From: Subdoligranulum variabile
Lineage (GTDB): Bacteria; Bacillota; Clostridia; Oscillospirales; Ruminococcaceae
Assembly (NCBI GenBank): GCA_004554775.1
Contig: SFKI01000008.1
Span: 62,001-126,000, forward strand
Direction of reading: 5' to 3'
DNA: 64,000 nucleotides
The stretch's first letter is position 1; each line of letters starts with the position of its first letter. The translations under genes were made by a program, and so were the position numbers. A model generated the notes under the pieces. The model was given only the letters and a program-made list of their open reading frames with translations. It did no database searches and was not told the DNA's origin. Of this stretch, positions 14,606 through 23,198 are shown piece after piece.

Positions 14606-15817
14606 ATGAAAGTTCTGGTTATCAACTGCGGCTCTTCCAGCCTGAAGTACCAGCTCATCGACATGGACGGTGAAAAGGTTCTTTGCAAAGGTCTGTGCGA
14701 GCGTATCGGCATGGAAAGCAGCATGATCACCCACGAGGGCAACGGCCACAAGGCCACCACGCCCGCCATCTTCCCCACCCACACCGAGGCATTTGCCGAG
14801 GTCGTGAAGAAGATGACCACCGGCGAGGGCAAGGTCATTGACAGCGTTTCCGAGATCGACGCCATCGGCCACCGCGTGGTCCACGGCGGCGAGAAGTTCA
14901 AGGAAAGTTGCCTGATCACCCCTGAGGTCGTCAAGGCCATCCATGACCTGAGCCCTCTGGCCCCCCTGCACAACCCCGCCGCCATCCTGGGTATCGAGGC
15001 CTCCTACAAGGTCTTTGGCGAGGACAAGCCCAACATCGCTGTGTTTGATACGGCTTTCCACTCCACCATGCCCCCGAAGGCTTACATGTACGCCATCCCC
15101 TACGAGTACTATGAGAAGTACGGCGTCCGCCGCTACGGCTTCCACGGCACCAGCCACAAGTATGTCAGCCACCGCGCTGCCGAGTTCCTTGAGGAGCCCA
15201 TTGAGCGCCTGAAGCTGATCACCTGCCATCTGGGCAACGGTTCTTCCATCGCCGCTGTCGACCAGGGCAAGGTCATCGACACCTCCATGGGCATGACCCC
15301 GCTGGCTGGCCTGATGATGGGCACCCGCTGCGGCGACCTGGACCCCTCTGTGGTCAACTACCTGAAGTACAACCTCGAGATCACCGGCCACGAACTGGAC
15401 GAGATTTTGAACAAGAAGTCCGGCCTGCTGGGCGTTTCCGGTGTTTCCAGCGACAAGCGCGATGTTGAGGAAGCCGCCAAGAACGGCAACGAGCGCGCAC
15501 AGCTGGCCAGCGACATGCTGAACTACCAGATCAAAAAGACCATCGGCAGCTATATTGCCGCGATGGGCGGCGTGGATGCCATCATCTTTACCGGCGGCAT
15601 CGGCGAGCACGACGCAGAGTCCCGCGCCAAGATCTGCCACCACATGGATTGGCTGGGCATCCGCATCGACACCGACAAGAACCGCGATGCACACAAGCAG
15701 AAGAAGGATGTTGTCGAAGTCACCGCCTGGGGTGCCCGTGTCCGCACCCTGATCATCGAGACCAACGAGGAGCTCATGATCGCCCGCGACACCAAGGAGG
15801 TTGTCGAGAAGCAGTAA
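14606..15817 (+). CDS. ackA: Acetate kinase
   Basis: A 403-residue cytoplasmic kinase that makes ATP and acetate from acetyl-phosphate, the final step of acetate fermentation, or runs in reverse for acetate uptake. The N-terminal VLVINCGSSSLKYQLID phosphate motif, the HRVVHGGEKF and GFHGTSHKYVS motifs, and CHLGNGSSIAAVDQGK are diagnostic, and the length is normal. RBS AAGGAGG lies upstream of the ATG. It is transcribed alone from its own promoter to a terminator. The usual partner pta is not adjacent in this window. GC-rich codon use with strong codon bias suggests high expression. Confidence 0.97.
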   Translation: MKVLVINCGSSSLKYQLIDMDGEKVLCKGLCERIGMESSMITHEGNGHKATTPAIFPTHTEAFAEVVKKMTTGEGKVIDSVSEIDAIGHRVVHGGEKFKESCLITPEVVKAIHDLSPLAPLHNPAAILGIEASYKVFGEDKPNIAVFDTAFHSTMPPKAYMYAIPYEYYEKYGVRRYGFHGTSHKYVSHRAAEFLEEPIERLKLITCHLGNGSSIAAVDQGKVIDTSMGMTPLAGLMMGTRCGDLDPSVVNYLKYNLEITGHELDEILNKKSGLLGVSGVSSDKRDVEEAAKNGNERAQLASDMLNYQIKKTIGSYIAAMGGVDAIIFTGGIGEHDAESRAKICHHMDWLGIRIDTDKNRDAHKQKKDVVEVTAWGARVRTLIIETNEELMIARDTKEVVEKQ

Positions 15818-15853
15818 TTGCTTCTTGTATAGCTTTTATTATGTGCTAAGAAA

Positions 15854-15886
15854 GAGAGACACCACCATGCGGTGTCTCCCTTTTTT
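15854..15886 (+). terminator. ackA terminator
   Basis: Stem GAGACACC/GGTGTCTC (15856-15878) followed by CCTTTTTT, 37 bp after the ackA stop. Confidence 0.9.
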
Positions 15887-15922
15887 ATGGGTTGTTTCTC
15901 TGATCCGCCCCTACGTGCGCCC

Positions 15923-16127
15923 AAAAGGCTCCCTTGTGTAAAGGGAGCTGTCAGCGAAGCTGACAGAGGGATTGTGACCTTGCCCATACATTGAACTGCC
16001 CTCGTAAAATTACAATCCCTCCGTCACGGCTCACGCCGTGCCACCCGCTTACGCGTCGGGCCCCTCTGTCGCTGCGCGACATCTCCCCACACTGTGGGGA
16101 GTCACCCTTTACACAAGGGTGGCTTTT
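15923..16127. repeat. MITE-like element, complete copy
   Basis: About 205 bp with imperfect terminal inverted repeats: left AAAAGGCTCCCTTGTGTAAA and right, as reverse complement, AAAAAGCCACCCTTGTGTAA. Internal hairpins include CTGTCAGC-GAA-GCTGACAG, CACGGC/GCCGTG, GTCGC/GCGAC and CTCCCCACA/TGTGGGGAG. A related copy is at 45052-45252 and a partial one at 8040-8154. No ORF of its own. Its right end overlaps and supplies the last codons of the merR gene. The 15887-15922 stretch before it holds a degenerate GTAGGGGCG-type repeat. Confidence 0.85.
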
Positions 16128-16579
16128 TCATTTTCCGGGCAATCACACAAATGCGCCTTTACGGCCTGCATTTCGGCGGGGATTTTCTCGGGGGGTAATT
16201 TCTTTACCGCATCCACGCTGCCCAGCTTCTGGGCAGTCTCGTAGTACCAGCACTTGTATTCCAGCACCTGCATGGTGTCCTGCAACTGCTGCATCTGGGC
16301 GCGCAGGGCGTCCTGCTGGCGGCGGAACATCGCTAACCGTTCGTTAATGGTGGTGTCCCCCTGCATGGCCAGCTCAATGTAAGTGCGGATGTCTTTTAAC
16401 GGCATACCGGCTTTTTTCATGCACTCGATGATGCGCAGCCATTCAAGGTCACTCTCTTTAAAAACGCGGATGCCGCCCGGCGACCGCTCCACAAACGGCA
16501 GCAGGCCCTGCTTATCGTAGTAGCGCAAAGTCGACGCAGGGACATGCAGCATCTGCGCCATCTCTCCGACTGTGTACAT
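16109..16579 (-). CDS. MerR-family transcriptional regulator
   Basis: A 156-residue regulator. MYTVGEMAQMLHVPASTLRY is the N-terminal winged helix-turn-helix, followed by YYDKQGLLPFVERSPGGIRVF. A dimerisation coiled coil (MFRRQQDALRAQMQQLQDTMQV) precedes a short effector region with a few cysteines (CWYYE, CDCPE). I chose ATG 16579, not the upstream ATG at 16636, because AAGGAG stands before it and the HTH begins there. The C-terminal Lys-Ala-Thr-Leu-Val-stop is encoded by the end of a MITE-like repeat, so the original C-terminus may have differed. The signal sensed is unknown. A dyad in its own leader suggests autoregulation. Confidence 0.88.
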   Translation of the reverse strand: MYTVGEMAQMLHVPASTLRYYDKQGLLPFVERSPGGIRVFKESDLEWLRIIECMKKAGMPLKDIRTYIELAMQGDTTINERLAMFRRQQDALRAQMQQLQDTMQVLEYKCWYYETAQKLGSVDAVKKLPPEKIPAEMQAVKAHLCDCPENEKATLV

Positions 16580-16591
16580 GAACGACACACT

Positions 16592-16643
16592 CCTTAAACT
16601 ATACTCTAACTTTAAGTATACGCGGGAAACTGCCAACAGTCAA
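16592..16643 (-). promoter_or_regulatory. merR promoter with dyad
   Basis: Minus-strand TTGACT (16638-16643) and TATACT (16615-16620), 17-bp spacer. A dyad-like sequence, CTTAAAGTTAGAGTATAG then TTTAAG, spans the start site (16594-16617). It is plausibly the binding site of the encoded MerR protein. Confidence 0.6.
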
Positions 16644-16663
16644 GCGGGACGCGGGGACTTTTG

Positions 16664-16790
16664 TTCCTTTCTTGCAAGAAAGGAACCGAAAGAACTCCAA
16701 ACAAAAATCTGGGGTGCCCTGCGGGGCACCCCAGATTTTTAATTGAAAGTTTCTTCGGTTCCTTCTTTTCAAAGAAGGAGCGAGAGTCCG
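16664..16790. terminator. Nested inverted repeats containing a bidirectional terminator (pnp end)
   Basis: The core hairpin AATCTGGGGTGCCC/GGGCACCCCAGATT (16707-16737) is flanked by AAAA and TTTT and can terminate pnp on the minus strand. Around it lie outer arms: GGAACCGAAAGAAC on the left pairs with GTTTCTTCGGTTCC on the right, and GTTCCTTTC/GAAAGGAAC forms a small hairpin. The block resembles the inverted repeat near 10060-10090. Confidence 0.8.
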
Positions 16791-16794
16791 CGCA

Positions 16795-18954
16795 TCACTG
16801 CTGGGCAGCTTCGGCGCGCTTCTTGGCGATAGCGGCCAGGGCGTCTTTACGGGACAGGTTGATACGGCCCTGCTGGTCGATATCTGTCACCATGACGAAG
16901 ATCGGATCGCCGACAGCGACAACATCCTCGACATGCTCGACGCGGTGATCGTCCAGCTTGGAGATATGGACCAGGCCTTCCTTGCCCGGGGCAATCTCAA
17001 CAAACGCACCGAAATTCATCAGGCGGGTCACGCGGCCCTTGTAGATAGCGCCGATCTCGGGATCCTCCACGATGGTCTTGATGGTCGCAATGGCGCGCTT
17101 GGCACCATCCTGGTCAACGGCAGAGATAAAGACATGGCCGTCCTCCTCAATGTCGATCTTGCAGTTGAAGTTCGCGCACATCTCCTGGATGACCTTGCCG
17201 CCCTTGCCGATGACGTCCTTGATCTTGTCGATCGGGATCATCATGCTGAACATCTTGGGCGCATACTTGGACAGCTCGGCGCGCGGCTCAGCAATGACCG
17301 GTTTGATGATCTGATCCAGGATGTACAGACGACCCTTGCGGCACTTCTCGAGAGCTTCCTCGACGATGTCGTAGGTCAGGCCGTCGACCTTAATGTCCAT
17401 CTGGATGGCGGTGATGCCGCGGCGGGTGCCGCCGACCTTAAAGTCCATGTCGCCGTGGAAATCCTCGACGCCCTGGATGTCCAGCATGGTCATCCAGCGG
17501 CCGCCGTGCAGCGGGTCGCCGTCGGTGATCAGACCGCAGGAAATGCCGGCAACGGGTGCCTTGATGGGCACACCGGCGTCCATCAGGGCCAGGGTGGAAC
17601 CGCAGATCGAAGCCTGAGAAGTGGAACCGTTGGAGGACAACACCTCAGACACGCAGCGGATGGTGTACGGGAACTCGGCCTGGTCGGGCAGCACGGGGAT
17701 CAGGGCGCGCTCAGCCAGGTTGCCGTGGCCGATCTCGCGGCGGCCGGGGCTGCGGGGAGCGCGGGCCTCGCCGACAGAGTACGGCGGGAAGTTGTAGTGA
17801 TGGATGTAACGCTTGTACGGGGTGTCAGACAGGTCGTCCATCAGCTGGGCATCCTTGGTGGAGCCCAGGGTGCAGATGGTCAGCACCTGGGTCTGGCCGC
17901 GGGTGAACATGCCGGAACCATGCGCGCGGGGCAGCAGGCCGACTTCGGCAGCCAGCGGGCGGATCTCGTTGATGCCGCGGCCGTCAACACGCTTGCCATC
18001 CTCCAGCAGCCAGGTACGCACGACCTTCTTTTGCAGCTTGTAGCTGATCAGGTCGAGGTCGGCGGCGGTCAGCTCGGGATGCTCGGCAGCAATGGCGTCC
18101 ATGATGGGCAGCATGGCGGCATCGCGGACATTCTTGTCATCAGTGTTCATGGCGTTCTTGACTTCGTCCAGATGCTTGGCGTAGACATCAGCCAGCAGGG
18201 CGTGGTCCAGCTCCACGGGGGTAAAGCTCTTCTTCGGCTTGCCGATCTCAGCCACGATGCTGTTGATAAAGGCCAGCATCTTCTTGATCTCTTCGTGGCC
18301 GGTGCGGATGGCCTTCATCATGGTCTCCTCATCGACCTCGTTGGCACCAGCCTCGATCATGACGATCTTTTCCTCGCTGGCAGCCAGGGTCAGGGACAGG
18401 TCGCTGTGCTCGCGCTGCTCCTTGGTGGGGTTCAGCACGATTTCGCCGTCGACCAGGCCGACAAACACACCGGCGATGGGGCCGCCCCAGGGAATGTCAG
18501 ACATGGCGATGGCCAGAGAGGCACCGTTCATGCCGGAAATTTCAGCGGAGCAGTCCGGGTCAAGGCTCATGACGGTCATGGTCACGCAGACATCGTTGCG
18601 CATGTCCTTGGGGAACAGCGGGCGGATGGGGCGGTCGACCACGCGGGAAGACAGGATGGCATGCTCGCCGGGGCGGCCCTCACGGCGCATAAAGCTGCCG
18701 GGGATGCGGCCGGCGGCGTACAGCTTTTCCTCAAACTCCACGCTCAGGGGGAAGAAATCAACGCCGTCACGGGGCTTGTCGCTCATCGTGACATTGCACA
18801 GCACGCAGGTCTCGCCGTAGCGGATCATGGCGCTGCCGTTGGACAGACCGCACATTTTGCCGGTCTCTACCACAAAGGGGCGGCCCGCAAAGGTCGTCTC
18901 AAATTTGCGGTACTTGGGGAAAGTTTCCAGCCGGGATGCAAATTCGTAAGCCAT
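16795..18954 (-). CDS. pnp: Polyribonucleotide nucleotidyltransferase (PNPase)
   Basis: A 719-residue 3'-5' phosphorolytic exoribonuclease of RNA decay. Two RNase PH domains (first with GRPFVVETGKMCGLSNGSAM and GRIPGSFMRREGRPGE, second with LPRAHGSGMFTRGQTQVL and YNFPPYSVGEARAPRSPGRR), a KH domain (IPIDKIKDVIGKGGKVIQ) and a C-terminal S1 domain (YKGRVTRLMNFGAFVEIAPG) follow in the normal order. The frame extends to 19134, but ATG 18954 has AAGGAG and the family N-terminus MAYEFASRLE. It follows rpsO, as in many bacteria, with a hairpin between them. The 155 bp just upstream show no other gene. Confidence 0.97.
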   Translation of the reverse strand: MAYEFASRLETFPKYRKFETTFAGRPFVVETGKMCGLSNGSAMIRYGETCVLCNVTMSDKPRDGVDFFPLSVEFEEKLYAAGRIPGSFMRREGRPGEHAILSSRVVDRPIRPLFPKDMRNDVCVTMTVMSLDPDCSAEISGMNGASLAIAMSDIPWGGPIAGVFVGLVDGEIVLNPTKEQREHSDLSLTLAASEEKIVMIEAGANEVDEETMMKAIRTGHEEIKKMLAFINSIVAEIGKPKKSFTPVELDHALLADVYAKHLDEVKNAMNTDDKNVRDAAMLPIMDAIAAEHPELTAADLDLISYKLQKKVVRTWLLEDGKRVDGRGINEIRPLAAEVGLLPRAHGSGMFTRGQTQVLTICTLGSTKDAQLMDDLSDTPYKRYIHHYNFPPYSVGEARAPRSPGRREIGHGNLAERALIPVLPDQAEFPYTIRCVSEVLSSNGSTSQASICGSTLALMDAGVPIKAPVAGISCGLITDGDPLHGGRWMTMLDIQGVEDFHGDMDFKVGGTRRGITAIQMDIKVDGLTYDIVEEALEKCRKGRLYILDQIIKPVIAEPRAELSKYAPKMFSMMIPIDKIKDVIGKGGKVIQEMCANFNCKIDIEEDGHVFISAVDQDGAKRAIATIKTIVEDPEIGAIYKGRVTRLMNFGAFVEIAPGKEGLVHISKLDDHRVEHVEDVVAVGDPIFVMVTDIDQQGRINLSRKDALAAIAKKRAEAAQQ

Positions 18955-19099
18955 AGGTTTTCTCCTTCGTTTGGGATTGTATGTCGTGGCCGAACCGCAC
19001 CCGGTTTTGAGCAATAAAGCCAGCAGCCAAGCCAGATGCTTGGGTGCTCGATTTACTGCGCAAAACGGCAGTGGCGGCGCGGCCTTCGTCCATCGTGCG

Positions 19100-19146
19100 G
19101 GGATAATAAAATAACGGGCAAGGTGCATATGCACCCTGCCCGTTTT
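19100..19146 (-). terminator. Hairpin between rpsO and pnp
   Basis: Minus-strand stem ACGGGCA-GGGTGCATATGCACC-TGCCCGT (about 19113-19145) with one bulge, followed by TATTTTATTA. It lies 9 bp after rpsO and can act as a leaky terminator or RNase processing site before pnp. Confidence 0.75.
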
Positions 19147-19154
19147 TGCGGAAA

Positions 19155-19427
19155 TTACTTACGCAGACCCAGTTCAGCAATCAGGGCACGGTAACGGTTG
19201 ATGTCCTTCTTCTGCAAGTAGGCCAGCAGATTACGACGGCGGCCGACCATCTTGAACAGGCCGCGGCGGCTGTGGTTGTCATGCTTGTTGGTCTTGAGAT
19301 GCTCGGTCAGGTGGTTGATACGAGCGGTCAGCAGAGCAACCTGGACCTCCGGAGAACCGGTGTCACCCTCGTGGATGGCCGCCTTGGCGATGATGGGCTG
19401 CTTATCAATAGCAGATTTCTGGCTCAT
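19155..19427 (-). CDS. rpsO: 30S ribosomal protein S15
   Basis: A 90-residue protein with the full S15 fold: AAIHEGDTGSPEVQVALLTA, RINHLTEHLKTNKHDNHSRR and LLAYLQKKDINRYRALIAEL. S15 binds the central domain of 16S rRNA early in 30S assembly. The open frame begins 6 codons earlier, but ATG 19427 follows AAGAGGTATTTACC and gives the standard N-terminus. It leads into pnp downstream. In E. coli both genes are autoregulated; here an approximately 100-nt leader follows the promoter, so translational control is possible but not shown. Confidence 0.97.
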   Translation of the reverse strand: MSQKSAIDKQPIIAKAAIHEGDTGSPEVQVALLTARINHLTEHLKTNKHDNHSRRGLFKMVGRRRNLLAYLQKKDINRYRALIAELGLRK

Positions 19428-19532
19428 GGTAAATACCTCTTTCAAAAAAATAATAATTTGCCGAAAGCGCAGTAAGGGGTAGTTGGAACCTTAGAGGCAT
19501 ACGCCCCAAACCGAGCCACGGTAACAGTCATA

Positions 19533-19561
19533 AGTATACCACACCCTCCCCCAAATTACAA
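19533..19561 (-). promoter_or_regulatory. rpsO promoter
   Basis: Minus-strand TTGTAA (19556-19561) and TATACT (19533-19538) spaced by 17 bp, upstream of a roughly 100-nt rpsO leader. Confidence 0.75.
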
Positions 19562-19586
19562 GGGGCAAACCGCGGGTATTTTACAA

Positions 19587-21176
19587 TTATTTTGCAAGTC
19601 TCTCCCCCGCCCTGCGCAGCGAGGCGGTGAAGCCGAGGGCGGCCAGCGGCAGGAGAAAAACAAAGAACGGGAAGCAGTAGCGGCTTTTGGTCTCCCAGAC
19701 GAGCTGGAACAGAAAACCGCCGAAAAACGCGATGCCCAGCAGCTGCGCCCAGACAGAACCGTCCGTTTTGCGGCGCAGCTCCAGCGTGCCGATTCCGGCA
19801 AAAAGGTAGACAAAGGTCAAAAGGGCGCGCAGCAAGGCCTGCACCGGAGTAAACAGCACGCCGCCCGCCAGGGCCGTGGCCAGCCAGCCTGCGCCGCCCG
19901 CCACGGTGATGGACGGGCCGTTCATCGTCAGCGCTTCAAACCAGGGATCCAGCCACTGCCAGGCCGTCTTTTGCAAAAAGAACTTGACCTCTTTGGGGTT
20001 GTGCAGGTAGGTGGCAATGTACTCGCGGATGCCCTTGACGGCGGCCGCGCTGGTGGCGTTGGTGTCATAATTATTGGCCCAGAAAAGTTTCCAACTACTG
20101 GCGTCGTAGCCACCCGGGCCGTAGTAGGTGCCGCTGTGAATGCCCATCAGCACGGTGGCGCTGGCAGGCATGCCGGAAGAGTACGGGATCGGCGCACGAT
20201 TAAAAAACACCGTCTGGCCGATGTTTTCTGCCGCTACCGGCACAGCCAGCAGCAGCGCCGCCAGCACAAGGCCGCCCAGCAGTTGTTTGCTGCCGTGCCC
20301 AAAGCCCGAAAACGCAGCCACGATGCAGACGGCAAGGATAAAGATGAGCGCCGACTGATAGGCCAGCACCGCCAGCGGGAACAGTACAAACGGTAGCACC
20401 AGCCAGCCCGGTTTGCCGCCTTTTATAAACCGCAGCACGCCGTAGCCGCCCCACAGCACCATGGCCGGGGCGGGCAGGGTGCCGTAGACGAAGGACGCGT
20501 ACATCGGGATCGGCACAAACAGCAGGCAGAGCACCGCGCAAAGCAGCTGGGTGCGCGGCTTGGCACCAAACTCTTTGGCAGAGCAGCAAAGCGCCAACAG
20601 GCTGGCCGGGGCGGAAATGGCCCCGAACAGCGACCACGCCCGCAGCGCGCCATCGCCAAACAGGCGGATGAACGGCTCCATAAACAGTGCCATCGCGCCC
20701 TGGTACGGGCAGGTCTGGAAATAGACCCAGCCATAACTGTCCGATCCGTAGGCGGAAAAATCCCCGGTTGCCAACGCCTCTGCCATTTGCCAGACCATCT
20801 CCTGGTCATTGGCCGGGTAGATCTGCTGTGAGAGCACCCACCAAAGCGCCAGCGCCAGTTCCAGCACGGCGGCCCCGGCAATCAGCCGGTTTGTCTTGCG
20901 CTGGTCGTCTACGCCGCGCAGCAGGCGGCAAAGCCCGGCCAGCAGCGCAGTAAGCACCACAAAGGCCAGCAGTTCAGGCAGTGAAATGCCCATCCGCAAA
21001 GCCTTGCCTTCGGCCAGGGTGGAAACGTCCAAAAGATCCATCCGCGCGATCAGCGAAGCCGCCGCCAGCCCGAACAGCACGAGTGACGCCAGCCAGGCGG
21101 CGGCACTGCCGCAGAAGGAGGTGAATTTTTCAAGTTGTGATTTCCGCGTAAGTACGGCAGTTTTCACATCCGTCAT
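19587..21176 (-). CDS. Multi-pass membrane protein, GT-C-like glycosyltransferase
   Basis: A 529-residue protein with about eleven to twelve hydrophobic segments. After the second or third segment comes IYPANDQEMVWQMAEALATG followed by DFSAYG, which resembles the first external loop of GT-C (ArnT/PMT-like) glycosyltransferases where the acidic catalytic residue lies. A late PGGYDASSWKLF loop and the ETKSRYCFPFFVFLLPLAALG segment are also typical of that fold. Such enzymes transfer sugars from polyprenyl phosphates on the outer face of the membrane. The ATG is 16 nt after the ribF stop, so it may be the last gene of the long translation operon. Substrate unknown; an O-antigen-polymerase-like role is an alternative. 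Confidence 0.7.
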   Translation of the reverse strand: MTDVKTAVLTRKSQLEKFTSFCGSAAAWLASLVLFGLAAASLIARMDLLDVSTLAEGKALRMGISLPELLAFVVLTALLAGLCRLLRGVDDQRKTNRLIAGAAVLELALALWWVLSQQIYPANDQEMVWQMAEALATGDFSAYGSDSYGWVYFQTCPYQGAMALFMEPFIRLFGDGALRAWSLFGAISAPASLLALCCSAKEFGAKPRTQLLCAVLCLLFVPIPMYASFVYGTLPAPAMVLWGGYGVLRFIKGGKPGWLVLPFVLFPLAVLAYQSALIFILAVCIVAAFSGFGHGSKQLLGGLVLAALLLAVPVAAENIGQTVFFNRAPIPYSSGMPASATVLMGIHSGTYYGPGGYDASSWKLFWANNYDTNATSAAAVKGIREYIATYLHNPKEVKFFLQKTAWQWLDPWFEALTMNGPSITVAGGAGWLATALAGGVLFTPVQALLRALLTFVYLFAGIGTLELRRKTDGSVWAQLLGIAFFGGFLFQLVWETKSRYCFPFFVFLLPLAALGFTASLRRAGERLAK

Positions 21177-21191
21177 GCCACTTTCCCCCTC

Positions 21192-22118
21192 TCAGTGCTG
21201 CGCCGCGAAGTAAGCCTTGCTTTCCTCGGCGGCATGGTGGATCAGCGCGGCCAGCTCGTCCATCGAGCCAAACTTGCGCACGGGGCACAGGTATTTGTGG
21301 AACTCCAGCAGCGGGGTCTGGCCGTAGACATTGCCGGTGTAGTCCGGCACAAAAGTCTCGCAGGTGACAGCGGCGTTGACGCTGCTGTCCACGGTGGGGC
21401 GGCGGCCGATGCCGGTCGCGGCGGGACGCCAGGCGCCGTCCAGCAAAATGCGGGTCAGGTACACGCCGGTGCAGGGCTGCAGCGCCTCGGCGGGGTAATT
21501 CTGGTTAATGGTCGGGGTGCCGAGCTTGCCGCTGCCGATGCCCTTGCCATGGGTGACGGGCCAGTCAATGGCGTAGGGCTTGCCCAGCATGGCGTTGGCG
21601 TCGTTCAGCCGCCCCTCTTCCAAGGCGGCGCGGATGCGGGTGGACGAGACCGTCTGCCCGCCGTACTGCGCCATAGGCACCGCATCGACGGTGATGCCGT
21701 GGGGTGAGCAAAGCTGCTCGAGCAGCTCAACATTGCCCGCCGCGCGGGCACCAAAGGTAAAGTTATCGCCGCAAAAAACCGCCTTGGCGTGGAAGCAGTC
21801 CACCAGCACATGGCCGACAAAATCCTCGGGCGAGAGCGCGCGGAACTCCTCAAACGGCGGTTCCAGATACTGGGCGATGCCCAGCTCAGCCACGCGGGCG
21901 TGCTTTTGCGCCAGAGAGAGGATGCGCCCGCCCTTCAGGCTGTTGTCACCGGGCAGCTCAAAGGTAAAGGCGGCGGCGGTCAGGCCGTGGTGTGCCGCGT
22001 AGTCGGCGGCGGTGCCCAGCACGGCGCGGTGCCCGCAGTGTACGCCGTCAAAATACCCCAGCGCAACGGCACTTCCCTGCGGGGCGGAAACCGGGGTCAA
22101 GGTCTGGTAAATTTGCAT
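21192..22118 (-). CDS. ribF: Bifunctional riboflavin kinase / FAD synthetase
   Basis: A 308-residue enzyme that phosphorylates riboflavin to FMN and adenylates FMN to FAD. The N-terminal FAD synthetase domain has VALGYFDGVHCGHRAVL and FGDNFTFG-like CGDNFTFGARAAGN, plus the TVSSTRIRAALEEG motif. The C-terminal riboflavin kinase domain has HGKGIGSGKLGTPTIN, a slight variant of the usual G-x-x-x-G-x-P-T-A-N (here Thr-Ile-Asn). The gene follows truB by a few bases, a very common order in bacteria. Length is normal. Confidence 0.94.
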   Translation of the reverse strand: MQIYQTLTPVSAPQGSAVALGYFDGVHCGHRAVLGTAADYAAHHGLTAAAFTFELPGDNSLKGGRILSLAQKHARVAELGIAQYLEPPFEEFRALSPEDFVGHVLVDCFHAKAVFCGDNFTFGARAAGNVELLEQLCSPHGITVDAVPMAQYGGQTVSSTRIRAALEEGRLNDANAMLGKPYAIDWPVTHGKGIGSGKLGTPTINQNYPAEALQPCTGVYLTRILLDGAWRPAATGIGRRPTVDSSVNAAVTCETFVPDYTGNVYGQTPLLEFHKYLCPVRKFGSMDELAALIHHAAEESKAYFAAQH

Positions 22119-22124
22119 GGGCGT

Positions 22125-23018
22125 TCAGTCCCTTTCGCAAAATAGTTTTTCTACGTTCAACACGCCGCCGGTAATGGCCGCCAACCCTAAAAACGCCCCG
22201 TCCGGGCCGCAGACACGGTAGCGGCCCTCGGCGGCGGGATAATGGCTGGTGGGGCAGCCGTTTAGCAGGTGCTTTTTTACGGCAGCATCTACATCCAGGC
22301 GCGGCAGCGGCGCAAATACGGTCTCGATCGGCAGCACCCAGCCGTTGGCTTCCAGCGCGCCGCTCTCGGCAGCGGCTAAAATTTCCGGCAGGGTGTGGCA
22401 CTGGTCGATGCCAAACTCCCCGGCCTGGGTGCGGCGCAGCGCGGCCAGCGTGGCGGGCACACCGAGGGCTGCGCCGATATCCTCGGCCAGCACGCGGATG
22501 TAGGTGCCCTTGGAGCAGGCCACCCGCACGATGTAGTCGCCGGGGGCGGGGCTGCCCAAGTAGTCCAGGCTGTACACAGTGATGGGCCGGGGCGTGCGTG
22601 CAACGGTCTGGCCTTTACGTGCGGCTTTATACAACGGTTGACCGTTGATTTTTACGGCAGAGTACATCGGCGGCAGCTGCATCAGCTCACCGGTAAACTG
22701 CGGCAGCACGGCGCGCAGCTCGCTCTCCCCCACCGTGACGGGGGCCGTTTCCAGCGCGGTGCCGGTGATATCGCCGGTATCGGTGCGCAGACCTAAGCGG
22801 ATGGTGGCTTCGTAGGTTTTATCGTGGTTCAGCTGGCGGTCAGCAGCCGCGGTGGCTTTGCCGATAAACACGGCGAGCACACCGGTCGCCATAGGGTCCA
22901 GTGTGCCCGAGTGCCCCAGCTTGCGTGTGCCCAAAGCGCCGCGCAGCTTGGCCAGCACATCAAAGCTGGTCCAGCCGGCGGGCTTATCCACGGGCAAAAT
23001 GCCGTTTGGCGTTTGCAT
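22125..23018 (-). CDS. truB: tRNA pseudouridine(55) synthase TruB
   Basis: A 297-residue enzyme that makes pseudouridine 55 in the T loop of tRNAs. The N-terminal NGILPVDKPAGWTSFDV and the catalytic segment LGHSGTLDPMATGVL, containing the catalytic Asp, are diagnostic. The KTYEATIRLGLRTDTGD and SKGTYIRVLAEDIG motifs follow, and a C-terminal PUA-like tail completes the family length. The frame is open to 23153, but ATG 23018 has AAAAGGAACC upstream and fits homologues. It lies in the nrnA-truB-ribF part of the operon, with about 180 bp and a short repeat before it. Confidence 0.95.
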   Translation of the reverse strand: MQTPNGILPVDKPAGWTSFDVLAKLRGALGTRKLGHSGTLDPMATGVLAVFIGKATAAADRQLNHDKTYEATIRLGLRTDTGDITGTALETAPVTVGESELRAVLPQFTGELMQLPPMYSAVKINGQPLYKAARKGQTVARTPRPITVYSLDYLGSPAPGDYIVRVACSKGTYIRVLAEDIGAALGVPATLAALRRTQAGEFGIDQCHTLPEILAAAESGALEANGWVLPIETVFAPLPRLDVDAAVKKHLLNGCPTSHYPAAEGRYRVCGPDGAFLGLAAITGGVLNVEKLFCERD

Positions 23019-23046
23019 ACGCAGGGTTCCTTTTCTGTTATGGGAG

Positions 23047-23085
23047 AGTGTGTTTCGGGCGGATAGGGAATCCGCCCCTACGCAT
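23047..23085. repeat. GTAGGGGCG-type dispersed palindrome
   Basis: GGGCGGATAGGGAATCCGCC followed by CCTACGC; the reverse complement reads GTAGGGGCGGATTCCCTATC. Variants occur near 10499, 15904, 30767, 30905, 32971, 39040 and 55919. It lies in the gap between nrnA and truB. Confidence 0.75.
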
Positions 23086-23198
23086 AAACGAAATTTGCTG
23101 ATGCTGCAGGGGCAAGCCCGCCCGCAGAGATTGGCCCTTGCGCGGAATCGCACGGGCGGCCAATGGTGGCCCGTACAAGATGGCGGGCTGGCTCCTGT

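Noticed and set aside
8040..16127. CRISPR array from the repeated hairpins
   Set aside because: The repeats are dispersed singly, of about 50-200 bp, without regular short spacers and without cas genes.
16933..19017. A 694-codon plus-strand open frame opposite pnp
   Set aside because: Antisense shadow of pnp with low-complexity His/Gly/Asp/Leu composition, no RBS and no family motif.
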